DNA from: Microbispora oryzae
GTDB taxonomy: Bacteria; Actinomycetota; Actinomycetes; Streptosporangiales; Streptosporangiaceae
DNA length: 64,000 nucleotides
Direction: 5' to 3'
Assembly: GCF_017896165.1 (NCBI RefSeq)
Contig: NZ_JAFCNB010000013.1
Span: 124,001 to 188,000 of the forward strand
The translations under genes were made by a program, and so were the position numbers. The notes beneath the pieces were generated by a model. That model was given only the letters and a program-made list of their open reading frames with translations, was not told the DNA's origin and did no database searches. How positions within the stretch are numbered: position 1 is the first letter of the stretch; each line of letters starts with the position of its first letter. This document shows positions 43,565 to 51,480 of the stretch, one piece after another.

Positions 43565-44593
43565 TCATGAGCTCATGCCGGTGCTCTCCCTCACGACGAG
43601 TTCGGGCTCCACCAGTCTCCTGGTGTCTCCCTCCACTCCCCCGATCCGGTCGAGCAACAGCTGGAAGGCGAGCCTTCCGACCTCCCCGAAGTTCTGCCGC
43701 ACCGTCGTCAGCGGCGGCCAGAAATAGGCCGCCTCCGGGACGTCGTCGAATCCGACGACGCTCACGTCCTCGGGAACCCGGCGCCCCACCTCCCGCAGAG
43801 CGCGCAACAGTCCCATCGCCATGTGGTCGTTGGCCGCGAAGACGGCGGTCATCCCGTCCTCACGCGCCAGTCTCTTGCCGATCTCGTAGCCGGAGTGCGC
43901 GGTCCAGTCGCCCACCATGGGCACCGGCACCTCGCGGCCCTCCGCCTCCAGCGCCTCCCGCCAGCCCTTCAGGCGGCCACTGGACTCGACCCAGTTCGGC
44001 GGCCCGGCGAGGTGCCAGACCGTACGGTGTCCCAGGCTCAGCAGGTGGCGGGTGGCGCGCACCGCACCGGCGTGCTGGTCCACGGCCGCGACCGGCACCG
44101 GCACGTCCTTGGCGCCGCCGACGTCCACGACGGGAAGGCCGGCGGGCAGGTGCCGCAGTCCCTCCCCGGCCGACTCGTGCGGGGCGATGACGATGACGCC
44201 GTCGACCGACTGCGACCGCAGTCTGTCGACGCCCTCCGCGATGGACCTGCGGGTGAGCGCGGGCAGGCTGGCGATGCTGACGAGGTAGCCGTTCTCCCTC
44301 GCCGCCCGCTCGATTCCGTAGAGGGTGGAGGCCGGGCCGAACAGGATCGTGTCGAAGCTCACCACGCCCAGGGCGCCCGAGCGCCCGGTCACCAGGACAC
44401 GGGCGGCCGAGTTGGGCCGGTAGTCGAGCTCGCGGACCGCCGCAAGGACACGGGCCCTGGTCTCAGGCCGCACCTTCTCCGGGGTGTTCAAGACGCGGGA
44501 CACCGTCATGGCCGACACTCCCGCCAGTTCCGCGACATCCTCCATTACCGCCGCCTTGGGGCGCTCGGCGGGATTGTCGCCCGGCTGGACCAT
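43565..44593 (-). CDS. LacI family transcriptional regulator of the arabinose locus
   Basis: A 342-aa repressor-type protein. The HTH and hinge read MEDVAELAGVSAMTVSRVLNTPEKVRPETRARVLAAVRELDYRPNSAARVL, followed by the two-lobed sugar-binding domain (GVVSFDTILFGPASTLYGIERAARE; TAVFAANDHMAMGLLRAL; VVGFDDVPEAAYFWPPLTTVRQNFGEVG). It is the only intact LacI protein in the window and the best candidate to bind the six TGTTAnCGCTAACA-type sites. One of those sites overlaps its own promoter, suggesting autoregulation. The inducer is presumably arabinose or a derivative (inference). Confidence 0.9.
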   Translation of the reverse strand: MVQPGDNPAERPKAAVMEDVAELAGVSAMTVSRVLNTPEKVRPETRARVLAAVRELDYRPNSAARVLVTGRSGALGVVSFDTILFGPASTLYGIERAARENGYLVSIASLPALTRRSIAEGVDRLRSQSVDGVIVIAPHESAGEGLRHLPAGLPVVDVGGAKDVPVPVAAVDQHAGAVRATRHLLSLGHRTVWHLAGPPNWVESSGRLKGWREALEAEGREVPVPMVGDWTAHSGYEIGKRLAREDGMTAVFAANDHMAMGLLRALREVGRRVPEDVSVVGFDDVPEAAYFWPPLTTVRQNFGEVGRLAFQLLLDRIGGVEGDTRRLVEPELVVRESTGMSS

Positions 44594-44639
44594 TGTCGTC
44601 CCGTTCTCTGATTGTTGGTGTTTCGGACAGGTTTCCTGA

Positions 44640-44668
44640 GTGTTTGCGATAACAAGTGATGGTGTCAA
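44640..44668 (-). promoter_or_regulatory. lacI promoter with overlapping LacI-type operator
   Basis: On the minus strand TTGACA (44663-44668), a 17-nt spacer and AAACAC. The operator TGTTTGCGATAACA (44641-44654) overlaps the -10 element. The site is the least symmetric of the six. Confidence 0.6.
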
Positions 44669-45060
44669 TAGAGTGGTGATCACTGTTCAATCACGGCCGA
44701 TTCCACTCATGTTTTCCCAGGTCAATAGGTATAGACGCAGACCGATCAATCCTGGGATGATCGTGATAACGTGAACAATTTGATCTCTTGACCGGAGATC
44801 CAGAGGCCGATCGCGGCGGGGCGCGCCCGAGGCGCGGGAACCTGCCAGAGGCGGATCGCCGCCGAATCCGGGAGCCGGGGAGCGGGCCGCGACCGCCAGG
44901 GCTTAGTCTTGCAGCGGGACAGCCCGAGGCGAGGTCAGGTCGCCTCGGGCTGTCACCATTTCAGGCCCCGGCCCCACGGCGGACGGGGCGCCGGAGCACG
45001 ACGGGCTCCGGGGAGTCCGGCCCGGAGACCGGCTCGGACTCCCGCTGGGCGTCCGGTGCG
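44669..45060. other. Intergenic region upstream of lacI, no gene seen
   Basis: The part next to the lacI promoter is AT-rich (TTCAATCACGG, CAGGTCAATAGGTATAG) and may hold further regulator contacts, including a weak operator-like TGATCGTGATAACG near 44757. The remainder is GC-rich and contains the terminator of the SRPBCC gene. Confidence 0.4.
44918..44954 (-). terminator. Terminator downstream of the SRPBCC gene
   Basis: A perfect 15-bp stem (GACAGCCCGAGGCGA / TCGCCTCGGGCTGTC) with a 7-nt loop, about 110 nt after the stop. Among the strongest stem-loops in the window. Confidence 0.75.
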
Positions 45061-45783
45061 TCAGATGACCGGGCCGGGGGTGTCACGCGGGGGCACCGGG
45101 CCGGGCCCGGGAGCCGGGGCCGTGCCGGGAGCCGGCGGAACAGGACCCGGGCCCGGCGGAGGCAGCGGCGTCTCACGCGGATATTCGGGGTTCACCGGTC
45201 GCGGGGGCATCGGCTCACCGACGTCGTAGCCGGTGCCGGAACCGCCCTCTCGCCGGCGAGTCCGCTCATACGCGTCCTCGTCCGGATCAGGGCTCGGATA
45301 CTCGTGCGGGTCCCGGCCGGAGTGCTGATGCGGCCCGGGGACCTCACCGCGCCAGGCTCCGGTCTCGCCGCCCCTGGACTCGATGAACGCCCGGAAACGC
45401 TCCAGATCGCCGCGGACGCGCAGCTGCACGATCCGCAGCGCGTCGGCGGCCTTCTCCATGAACCCCTCGGGGTCGTACTCCATCTGGAGGGCGACCCGGG
45501 TCGTGTTCTCGCCGATCCGGTGGAAGGTGACGACCCCGGCCTGCCGGGGCGGGTCGAGCGACCGCCAGGCCACCCGCTCGTCCGGATGCTGCTCGGTGAT
45601 CTCCGCCTCGAACTCACGGCGGACACCGGCGATCTCCACCACCCATTCGGTGCGGGTGTCGTCGAGCTGTTTGACCGACTCCACGCCCTCCATGAACTCC
45701 GGGAAGGTCTCGAACTGGGTCCACTGGTTGTACGCCGTACGGATCGGGACATTCACCTCGATGGACTGTTCGATCGAGCTCAT
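45061..45783 (-). CDS. SRPBCC (polyketide cyclase/dehydrase-like) protein with Pro-rich tail
   Basis: A 240-aa protein. Residues 1-145 form an SRPBCC ligand-binding domain of the coenzyme-Q-binding/COQ10 type: IEQSIEVNVPIRTAYNQWTQFETFPEFMEGVESVKQL, then WVVEIAGVRREFEAEITEQHPDERVAWRS. The last 95 residues are disordered, rich in Pro, Gly, Arg and Glu (PPPGPGPVPPAPGT). This domain is common as a stress-related cytoplasmic protein in actinomycetes, but the ligand is unknown. A strong GGAGGAGG lies immediately before the ATG. Confidence 0.82.
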   Translation of the reverse strand: MSSIEQSIEVNVPIRTAYNQWTQFETFPEFMEGVESVKQLDDTRTEWVVEIAGVRREFEAEITEQHPDERVAWRSLDPPRQAGVVTFHRIGENTTRVALQMEYDPEGFMEKAADALRIVQLRVRGDLERFRAFIESRGGETGAWRGEVPGPHQHSGRDPHEYPSPDPDEDAYERTRRREGGSGTGYDVGEPMPPRPVNPEYPRETPLPPPGPGPVPPAPGTAPAPGPGPVPPRDTPGPVI

Positions 45784-45907
45784 GCCTCCTCCTCTCCTGG
45801 CTCCTCTCGTGGTCTTGAGAAGCCTGCCCTCAGAGGAGGGGCTAAACCCGGGCCCGTACGCCGGCCGGGAGCCTGACCCGGGAGCGTCGCGCCCGCCGGC
45901 GACGGCG

Positions 45908-47383
45908 TCAGTTCCTGGGGGCGGTGCCCCGCGGCCGGCTCCCGTGGCGTCCCGCGCGGCGGGTCGTCCGGGGCCGCGCGGCGGCGTGTGCGTCGCCCGA
46001 GCCCTCCCGGCTCGCGTCCACGACAGGGGTCCGGGACCGCCTGGTGACCAGGTCGCGGACTCCGCGCGACGCGTGGCCCCGGCCGCCCGCAACAGGCACG
46101 CCGCCCGCATCGGTATCCGTGTGCCCGTCAGTGTGCCCGTCAGTGTTCCCGGTCTGGCCCGCGTGCTCGGCGGCCCGCTCGCCGTGCCGGCCCTCGTCTT
46201 CCAGCGTCCGGTCCGCGCCGGCGTACCAACCGGCCAGCGCCTGCGCGGCGACGGCGGCGAACAGCAGGCCGAACGGCAGCGCCCAGCCGCCGCTCACCTG
46301 GTGGAGCAGGCCGAACGTGATCGGGCCCGCGCCCGCGATGAGATATCCGGTGCTCTGCCCGAAGGCCGACAGCGCGGAGGTCGTCGCGGCCGACCGGGTG
46401 CGCAGCGCGAGCATCGACAGCGCCAGCGGGAAGGACCCCATCCCGACGGCCACGGCGATGGAGGCCGGCCACAGCGCGTGACCGGTGAGCAGGCCGGCGA
46501 AACCGGCGGCGTACAGCAGGACGAACACGATCACCAGCGGCCGCTGGTCCCGGCGGCGGGTCGCCAGCGGGGGCACGGCGATCGAGATCGGGATGCCGAG
46601 GCCGGTGAAGACGGCCAGGACGAGCCCGGCCTGCCCCGCGGAGTAGCCGTTGTCCCGCAGGATGAGCGGGAGCCAGCCGAACATCACGTACGCGATGAGC
46701 GACTGCGTGCCGAAGTAGCCGGCCATGGCCCAGCCCAGTCTGCTGCGTAGCAGGCTGGGAGTGGCTCGCGCGGCCGGGGTGTCACGCCGCTCCGGCTCAC
46801 TGCGCGACAGCGCAAGCCACGGAATGGCGGCGACGACGGCGAGGGCCGCCCAGACACCCAGTGCCACGTGCCAGTTGCCTCCGGCGGCCTCCTGCACGGG
46901 GACGGTCGCGGCGGCGGGCACCATGGTCCCGACCGCCAGAGCGGTCGAGTAGACGGTCGTCATGGCGCCGCCTCGGCGGGGGAAGTGCCTCTTGATGAGC
47001 GCGGGGATGACGACGTTGCCGATGGCGCCGCCGGCGAGCGCGACGGTGCTCGCCAGCAGGAACGGCACGGCCGCGTCCACGAGGGCGCGGGCCGCCTGGC
47101 CGACGCCGAGCAACGCGATCGCGGCGAGCAGCAGGCTCCGTTCGCCCAGGCGCCTCGACAGCGCCGGGGTGACCGCGCCGAAGGCCGCGAAGGACAGCAC
47201 CGGCAGCGTTGTGAGGAAGCCCGTGGTCGCGCCGGACATGCCGAGACCGGCGCTGATCGTGTCGAGCACCGTGCCGACGCTGGTCACCGCCGTCCGCAGG
47301 TTCAGCGCCGCCAGGGCGATCCCGGCCGCGATGAACCACGCCGTCACTCCGCTCGGCTTCCTGTGCGTCACGACGGCACTCAT
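45908..47383 (-). CDS. CynX/NimT-type MFS transporter with long C-terminal tail
   Basis: A 491-aa transporter. Twelve membrane segments occupy residues 14-395. The N-terminus TAWFIAAGIALAALNLRTAVTSVGTVLDTISAGLGMSGATTGFLTTLP matches the CynX/NimT (cyanate, 2-nitroimidazole) branch. The final 95 residues are hydrophilic and repetitive (TDGHTDGHTDTDAGG, then Arg-rich), which family members lack. The substrate is unknown. It is monocistronic, with the SRPBCC gene 124 bp downstream. Confidence 0.82.
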   Translation of the reverse strand: MSAVVTHRKPSGVTAWFIAAGIALAALNLRTAVTSVGTVLDTISAGLGMSGATTGFLTTLPVLSFAAFGAVTPALSRRLGERSLLLAAIALLGVGQAARALVDAAVPFLLASTVALAGGAIGNVVIPALIKRHFPRRGGAMTTVYSTALAVGTMVPAAATVPVQEAAGGNWHVALGVWAALAVVAAIPWLALSRSEPERRDTPAARATPSLLRSRLGWAMAGYFGTQSLIAYVMFGWLPLILRDNGYSAGQAGLVLAVFTGLGIPISIAVPPLATRRRDQRPLVIVFVLLYAAGFAGLLTGHALWPASIAVAVGMGSFPLALSMLALRTRSAATTSALSAFGQSTGYLIAGAGPITFGLLHQVSGGWALPFGLLFAAVAAQALAGWYAGADRTLEDEGRHGERAAEHAGQTGNTDGHTDGHTDTDAGGVPVAGGRGHASRGVRDLVTRRSRTPVVDASREGSGDAHAAARPRTTRRAGRHGSRPRGTAPRN

Positions 47384-47530
47384 GCCGGAACAGCTCCCCT
47401 CAAACGCTCATTGGGTCATCCCACGAATTGCATCGTAGCAAAGGATGAAGGATGGGGTTTTGTTCCCGGCTAGCTCGCTCGGCGTTCGCAGGCTCCACGA
47501 TCCCCGCCCATCGCCGGGCGGAGCAGCGGG

Positions 47531-47917
47531 CTAGTGGCGGCGGCGCAGCAGCCAGAAGAGGCCGAGCAGCGGCAGCACCAGCGGCACGAACCCGTAGCCG
47601 CTCCCGTACCCGGACCACACAGTGGCATGAGGGAAGGCCGTCGCGTCCGTGAGGCTGAGAGTGCCCACGATCAGCACCCCGGCGAGCTCGATCAGGCACG
47701 CGGCGATCGCGACACGGCGGGCTCCGCGGGCGAGCGCCACGGTGAGCACGATGTAGACCACGGCCGCGACGGCCGACAGCGCGTACGCCAGGGGCGCCTC
47801 GCCGAACCTCGTCGCGATCTGCACGGCGGCCCGCGATGTGGCGGCCAGCGCGAACACACCGTAGACGGCCACGAGCACGCGGCCGGGCCCCGACCGGACC
47901 GCCGGATCGCCGCTCAC
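47531..47917 (-). CDS. Small membrane protein, 128 aa, of a coupled pair
   Basis: A protein with four predicted membrane helices: RVLVAVYGVFALAATSRAAVQI, ALSAVAAVVYIVLTVALARG, VAIAACLIELAGVLIVGTLSL and FVPLVLPLLGLFWLL, ending RRRH. Such proteins are common, uncharacterised and usually paired in actinomycetes. GTG start overlaps the stop of the next upstream gene as GTGA, so the two are made together and probably associate. No function is proposed. Confidence 0.7.
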   Translation of the reverse strand: MSGDPAVRSGPGRVLVAVYGVFALAATSRAAVQIATRFGEAPLAYALSAVAAVVYIVLTVALARGARRVAIAACLIELAGVLIVGTLSLTDATAFPHATVWSGYGSGYGFVPLVLPLLGLFWLLRRRH

Positions 47918-48267
47918 GCGCCCGCGTTCCATATCTGCAGGAGCCGGCCGGTCATGACCGCGACGGTGAACGCGGCGACCGCGATGACGCCGGGCCCCCA
48001 GCGCGTACGCTCGGCGCGGCCCCACCACACGGCGGCGGGTGGTATGACCACGACACCGAGGAGATAGCCGACGAAGGTGGCCTTGTCCCCCACCTGGCCG
48101 ATCTTCGCGAGGGCCAGGCCGGCCTGGACCAGCAGCGCGACCTCAAGAACCGCGAGCCCGGCCAGCAGCACCGGGCCCATCGGCCGGTCGCGGACGGCGG
48201 TCACCACCGCGACCAGCGCGAGCAGCAGGGCGGCTCCGATCAGCCAGCCCGAGTACGCGCCGATCAC
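47914..48267 (-). CDS. Small membrane protein, 117 aa, first of a coupled pair
   Basis: Four membrane segments (GWLIGAALLLALVAVVTAV, GPVLLAGLAVLEVALLVQAGLALA, FVGYLLGVVVIPPAAVWWG, GVIAVAAFTVAVMTGRLLQIW) with short loops. The motif IGQVGDKATFVGYLLGVV is the sort conserved in this unnamed actinobacterial family. It is the upstream partner of the 128-aa protein and lies about 95 bp downstream of the YbdK-type ligase gene. Confidence 0.7.
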   Translation of the reverse strand: MIGAYSGWLIGAALLLALVAVVTAVRDRPMGPVLLAGLAVLEVALLVQAGLALAKIGQVGDKATFVGYLLGVVVIPPAAVWWGRAERTRWGPGVIAVAAFTVAVMTGRLLQIWNAGA

Positions 48268-48361
48268 CGGGCGTGCGGGGGCGGGGACACGGCCAGTGTC
48301 GGGAACATGGCCAGTAGGCTATCGGCCCCGCCCGTCGCCCTGTCACACAGGTCGCGAGCCG

Positions 48362-49456
48362 CTACCCCGCCCGCGTCTCCTTCAACAACAGGTCGACCGC
48401 GTCCTCCGCCCTGCCGTGGAGGGCGACGGCCGCGCGCTGCCGTGCGGCCGCGCTGCCGCGGCGCAGCGCCGCGTCCGCCAGCTCCGACACCACGCTCCAG
48501 TCGCCCAGCGCCTCGAGAGTGGGCCGCAGATCGTCGAGCAGCCAGGTGATCAGCCGCGGGGCCGGGACCGGCCTGCTGTCGATCGGGGACAGCAGGTCGC
48601 CCTCCAGGCCCGACCGGGCGGCCCGCCAACCGGCCGCGCGCAGCAGTGCGGGCCGCCGCTCCGCGCGGGACGCCTCACCCCTCATGACCGACTCGCTCTC
48701 CCGGGCGATGAGGGCACGGAAGAGCCCGGCCAGGAGCACCACGTCGTCCACGAGAGGGCAGGAGTCGCAGACCCGAAGTTCCAGAGTGGGCACGTGGGCG
48801 CTGAGCCGGATGTCGAAGTACACCATGCCCCTGTCCTCGATGACGCCGGAGGCGACCAGATCCTCGACCGTCCGGTCGTAGTCGGCGGCACTGACGAACG
48901 GGCCGATAGGCCCCGCCGTCGGCCAGCGCTGCCAGCCGAGGGCCCGGCTGCTCGCGTGGCCGCTGTCCTCGTCCAGCCAGTAGGGCGAGCTGGCGCTCAG
49001 TGCGAGCAGCGGCGGCAGCCACGCCTCCACCCGCTGGGCCGCCAGCACGGCGACGTCGCGGTCGTCGATCTCGACGTGCACCTGAGCGCCGCAGACGAGC
49101 TGCTCCTGCGCGAGCAGCCGATAACTGTCCGAGAGGTACTCATACCGTTCGCCGGGGGTGATCACATGCCCCTCGACTCCGGTCAGCGGGCTCGTCCCGG
49201 ATGCGATCGCGCCCGCCCCGATCGGCTCAGCCGCCGACACCAGCGCCCGGCGCAGCCGCACCAGTTCGTCCCTGACGTCGCCCAGCGCCTCTCTGGGCGT
49301 GCTGTTCGTCTCCACCACAGACCGCTGCAGCTCGGCGGCGAAGCCCTCCTCCGGCAGCCGGTCCAGCATCGCCTGGGCCAGGGGCGTCAACCGCCGCGTC
49401 TCCAGGTCGACGACGAGGAACTCCTCTTCCACGCCCACGGGCCGCGTCTTCATCAT
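48362..49456 (-). CDS. YbdK-type carboxylate-amine ligase (GCS2 family)
   Basis: A 364-aa member of glutamate-cysteine ligase family 2. The catalytic and metal-binding N-terminal motif VGVEEEFLVVD, then VVETNSTPREALGDVRDELVRLRR, QLVCGAQVHVEI and the central FDIRLSAHVPTLELRVCDSCP are all present. YbdK has only weak glutamate-cysteine ligase activity in E. coli, and actinomycetes lack glutathione, so the true amine and acid are open; EgtA-like activity is possible but the length and motifs fit YbdK better. It stands alone. Confidence 0.87.
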   Translation of the reverse strand: MMKTRPVGVEEEFLVVDLETRRLTPLAQAMLDRLPEEGFAAELQRSVVETNSTPREALGDVRDELVRLRRALVSAAEPIGAGAIASGTSPLTGVEGHVITPGERYEYLSDSYRLLAQEQLVCGAQVHVEIDDRDVAVLAAQRVEAWLPPLLALSASSPYWLDEDSGHASSRALGWQRWPTAGPIGPFVSAADYDRTVEDLVASGVIEDRGMVYFDIRLSAHVPTLELRVCDSCPLVDDVVLLAGLFRALIARESESVMRGEASRAERRPALLRAAGWRAARSGLEGDLLSPIDSRPVPAPRLITWLLDDLRPTLEALGDWSVVSELADAALRRGSAAARQRAAVALHGRAEDAVDLLLKETRAG

Positions 49457-49567
49457 GGCCCCTCACTACCCGGAGGACGCCGAATACGCCCAGCTCGGGG
49501 GGAATCATGTGACGGCGAAGGATTGGACGATCATGTCGTCCGACCGGGCCGCGGACCCGGACGCGGG

Positions 49568-49640
49568 TGGAGCTATGGGGACTCGAACCCCAGACCCCCT
49601 CCATGCCATGGAGGTGCGCTACCAGCTGCGCTATAGCCCC
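49568..49640 (-). tRNA. tRNA-Ala (anticodon GGC), third copy
   Basis: Identical over 73 bases to the copies at 24062 and 29716. The CCA is not encoded (CCC follows the discriminator). A TATGCT element lies about 40 bases upstream on the minus strand. Located between the YbdK-type gene and the conserved nadD-rsfS block. Confidence 0.95.
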
Positions 49641-49749
49641 TTGCCACCGCTCCGGGTTCTCCCGGCGCGGCGCTCGGAGAGCATACAAGGACGCCCATCC
49701 GTTTACCTAATCGTCACCTGCCTGGTGACCGGCCCCACCGGCCGCCGCC

Positions 49750-50385
49750 TCAGACGCCGGCGGTGACCATCGGGCTGTCGTCGCTGCTGACCGGCTCGGG
49801 AAGGGTCCCCGCGTTGTGTTCGAGGAGCCGCCACCCTCGGCGGCCGTCCTCCAGTACCGACCAGGAGCAGTTCCCGAGGCCGCCGAGGGCCGACCAGTGC
49901 TCCTGGGGCAGCCCGAGGAGCCGGCAGATGCCGAGCCGGAGCGCGGCGCCGTGCGAGACGACGACGAGCAGTCCGCCGTCGCCGAGACGGCCCGCCCACC
50001 GCACGACCGCGTCCCGGACCCGATCGGCGACGTCGGTGACGTCCTCACCGCCCGGGGCCTCCCACGCGTCGTACTGCACCGGCCAGCCCGCCTTGATCTC
50101 CGCCTGGGTCAGGCCCTCCCATTCGCCGCCGCCGCGTTCACGCAGGTCCTTGTCCACGGAGACGTCGAGGCCGGCGACCCGGCCGAGGGCGGCGGCGGTG
50201 TCGTAGGCCCGGCGCAGGTCCGACGACACGATCAGCGTCGGCCGCAGGGCGGCCAGCAGGGACGCGGCCCGCGTGGCCTGCGCGACCCCCGTCTCGTCGA
50301 GCGCGATGTCGCTGTGACCCTGGAACCGCTTCTCCACGTTCCACTGCGTCTGCCCGTGCCGCAGGCAGACCACGCGGCGGCTCAT
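49750..50385 (-). CDS. Histidine phosphatase, GpgP-like
   Basis: A 211-aa histidine-phosphatase-superfamily protein: the phospho-His motif VVCLRHGQTQWN, ERGGGEWEGLT and the second catalytic His in VVVSHGAALR. It lies immediately after rsfS, the position of mycobacterial Rv2419c (glucosyl-3-phosphoglycerate phosphatase, GpgP), to which it looks orthologous. It would dephosphorylate glucosyl-3-phosphoglycerate in methylglucose polysaccharide synthesis, though phosphoglycerate mutase-like enzymes are promiscuous. Start at ATG 50385, 23 nt after rsfS. Confidence 0.85.
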   Translation of the reverse strand: MSRRVVCLRHGQTQWNVEKRFQGHSDIALDETGVAQATRAASLLAALRPTLIVSSDLRRAYDTAAALGRVAGLDVSVDKDLRERGGGEWEGLTQAEIKAGWPVQYDAWEAPGGEDVTDVADRVRDAVVRWAGRLGDGGLLVVVSHGAALRLGICRLLGLPQEHWSALGGLGNCSWSVLEDGRRGWRLLEHNAGTLPEPVSSDDSPMVTAGV

Positions 50386-50407
50386 CGCGCCGCCCGGTCG
50401 CCGTGGG

Positions 50408-50812
50408 TCACTGATCCGCCTTGTGCCCGCGCTGCGCGGCCACGCGCTTGACGCTCTCGGGCAGCGGGATCGAGGGGCAGTCCTTCCACAGCCGCTCAAG
50501 GGCGTAGAAGCCGCGTTCGTCCTCGTGCTGGACGTGGACGACGATGTCGAGGTAGTCGAGGAGCACCCAGCGGCCCTCCCGCTCGCCCTCGCGGCGCACA
50601 GGCTTGGCGTCGGCCTCGACCCGCAGGCGTTCCTCGATTTCGTCGACGACCGCGCGAACCTGGCGGTCGTTGGATGCGGAGCAGAGCAGGAAGGCGTCGG
50701 TGATGACGAGCTGCTCGCTCACGTCGTACGCGATGATGTCGTCGGCCAGCTTCTCCGCGGCGGCCTCTGCGGCGACCGTGATGAGCTCGATCGATCTCTG
50801 GGATGCGGTCAC
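50408..50812 (-). CDS. rsfS: Ribosome silencing factor RsfS
   Basis: A 134-aa Iojap/RsfS protein: RSIELITVAAEAAAEKLADDIIAYDVSEQLVITDAFLLCSASNDRQVRAVVDEIEERL and RRWVLLDYLDIVVHVQ-type core (GRWVLLDYLDIVVHVQHEDERGFYALERLW). It binds ribosomal protein uL14 and blocks subunit joining under starvation. GTG start, inferred from family length. In this genome a secreted polyQ protein gene separates it from nadD, whereas the two are usually close. Confidence 0.94.
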   Translation of the reverse strand: MTASQRSIELITVAAEAAAEKLADDIIAYDVSEQLVITDAFLLCSASNDRQVRAVVDEIEERLRVEADAKPVRREGEREGRWVLLDYLDIVVHVQHEDERGFYALERLWKDCPSIPLPESVKRVAAQRGHKADQ

Positions 50813-51150
50813 GATTCGGTTCTGTCCTCCGTTGTCGGGTGATTCCAGGGTGCACACTTCGCGGGCGCCGTACAAGCGGCTTTCGCGGTGTCGACTGTAG
50901 CGAGACGCCCGACAATTCTGTGTTATGCCCCGGCGCGCTCTTTTCAACGTGGCGGACGGCGACGTGATTCCACCGGCCGCGGGCTCCCGGAGCTGGGACG
51001 ACGCCTGCCGCGACACGGTCTCGCGGATCCGGCCCGCGGACCGGCGCCGGACAGACGAAGCCCCGCAAGGCCGGGCCTTGTGGGGCTGTCGATGTTCCCG
51101 GGTTTGATCCGGCGCTGCAGCGTTACCGCTGCCGAGGTTGCTGACGCCTC
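50813..51150. other. Intergenic region between polyQ gene and rsfS
   Basis: About 340 bp without a credible gene. It contains the polyQ gene terminator at its left-centre and probably the rsfS promoter; a GGAGGAC sequence lies 13 bases before the rsfS start, further away than usual. Confidence 0.45.
51059..51087 (-). terminator. Terminator of the polyQ protein gene
   Basis: A 13-bp stem with one G-T pair (AGCCCCGCAAGGC / GCCTTGTGGGGCT) and a 3-nt loop, about 65 nt beyond the stop. On the minus strand it is followed by TCGTCTG. Confidence 0.75.
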
Positions 51151-51480
51151 CTAACCCTGCTGCTGCTGCTGTTGCTGCTGCTGGCCTCCGGCGCCCTGTT
51201 GCTGCTGCTGCTGTTGCTGCTGCTGGGCACGGCCCGCCTGTTGCTGCTGCTGTTGCTGCTGCTGCGCCCGCTGCTTGTAGTGCTTGTGGTGCTTGTAGTG
51301 GTGCTTGTAGTGGTGCTTGTGGTGCTTCTTGTGGCATCCGCCGGGCGGGCAGTGCTTGGCCGGCATTTCGATTACGGACTGGGCCACCGGGGCCGCGTGC
51401 GCGGGCTGTGCCGCCAGCGTCACGGGGACGACCAGCGCCGAAGCCGCCATCGCACCGGCGGCGAGAGCTACCTTAAGCAT
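51151..51480 (-). CDS. Secreted His/Lys-rich polyglutamine protein
   Basis: A 109-aa protein. A signal peptide (LKVALAAGAMAASALVVPVTLAAQPAHA, cut near residue 29-30) precedes a short acidic-free stretch, then Cys44 and Cys49 in CPPGG. Next is a cluster of ten His with Lys and Tyr at 50-69 (KKHHKHHYKHHYKHHKHY), then glutamine runs of 9, 10 and 9 residues separated by AGRA and GAGG. The Q runs are CAG/CAA mixtures arranged as near-tandem units, so the gene can change length. RBS GGAGTG before ATG, own terminator. I do not recognise the family. The His cluster suggests metal or polyanion binding (inference). Confidence 0.75.
   Translation of the reverse strand: MLKVALAAGAMAASALVVPVTLAAQPAHAAPVAQSVIEMPAKHCPPGGCHKKHHKHHYKHHYKHHKHYKQRAQQQQQQQQQAGRAQQQQQQQQQQGAGGQQQQQQQQQG

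Noticed and set aside
44757-44770. Seventh LacI-type operator, TGATCGTGATAACG
   Set aside because: Only about half the consensus positions match and symmetry is poor. It is far from the lacI promoter.
48362-49456. EgtA (ergothioneine pathway glutamate-cysteine ligase)
   Set aside because: Length and motifs fit YbdK-type GCS2, and none of the egtB, egtC, egtD or egtE genes are nearby.
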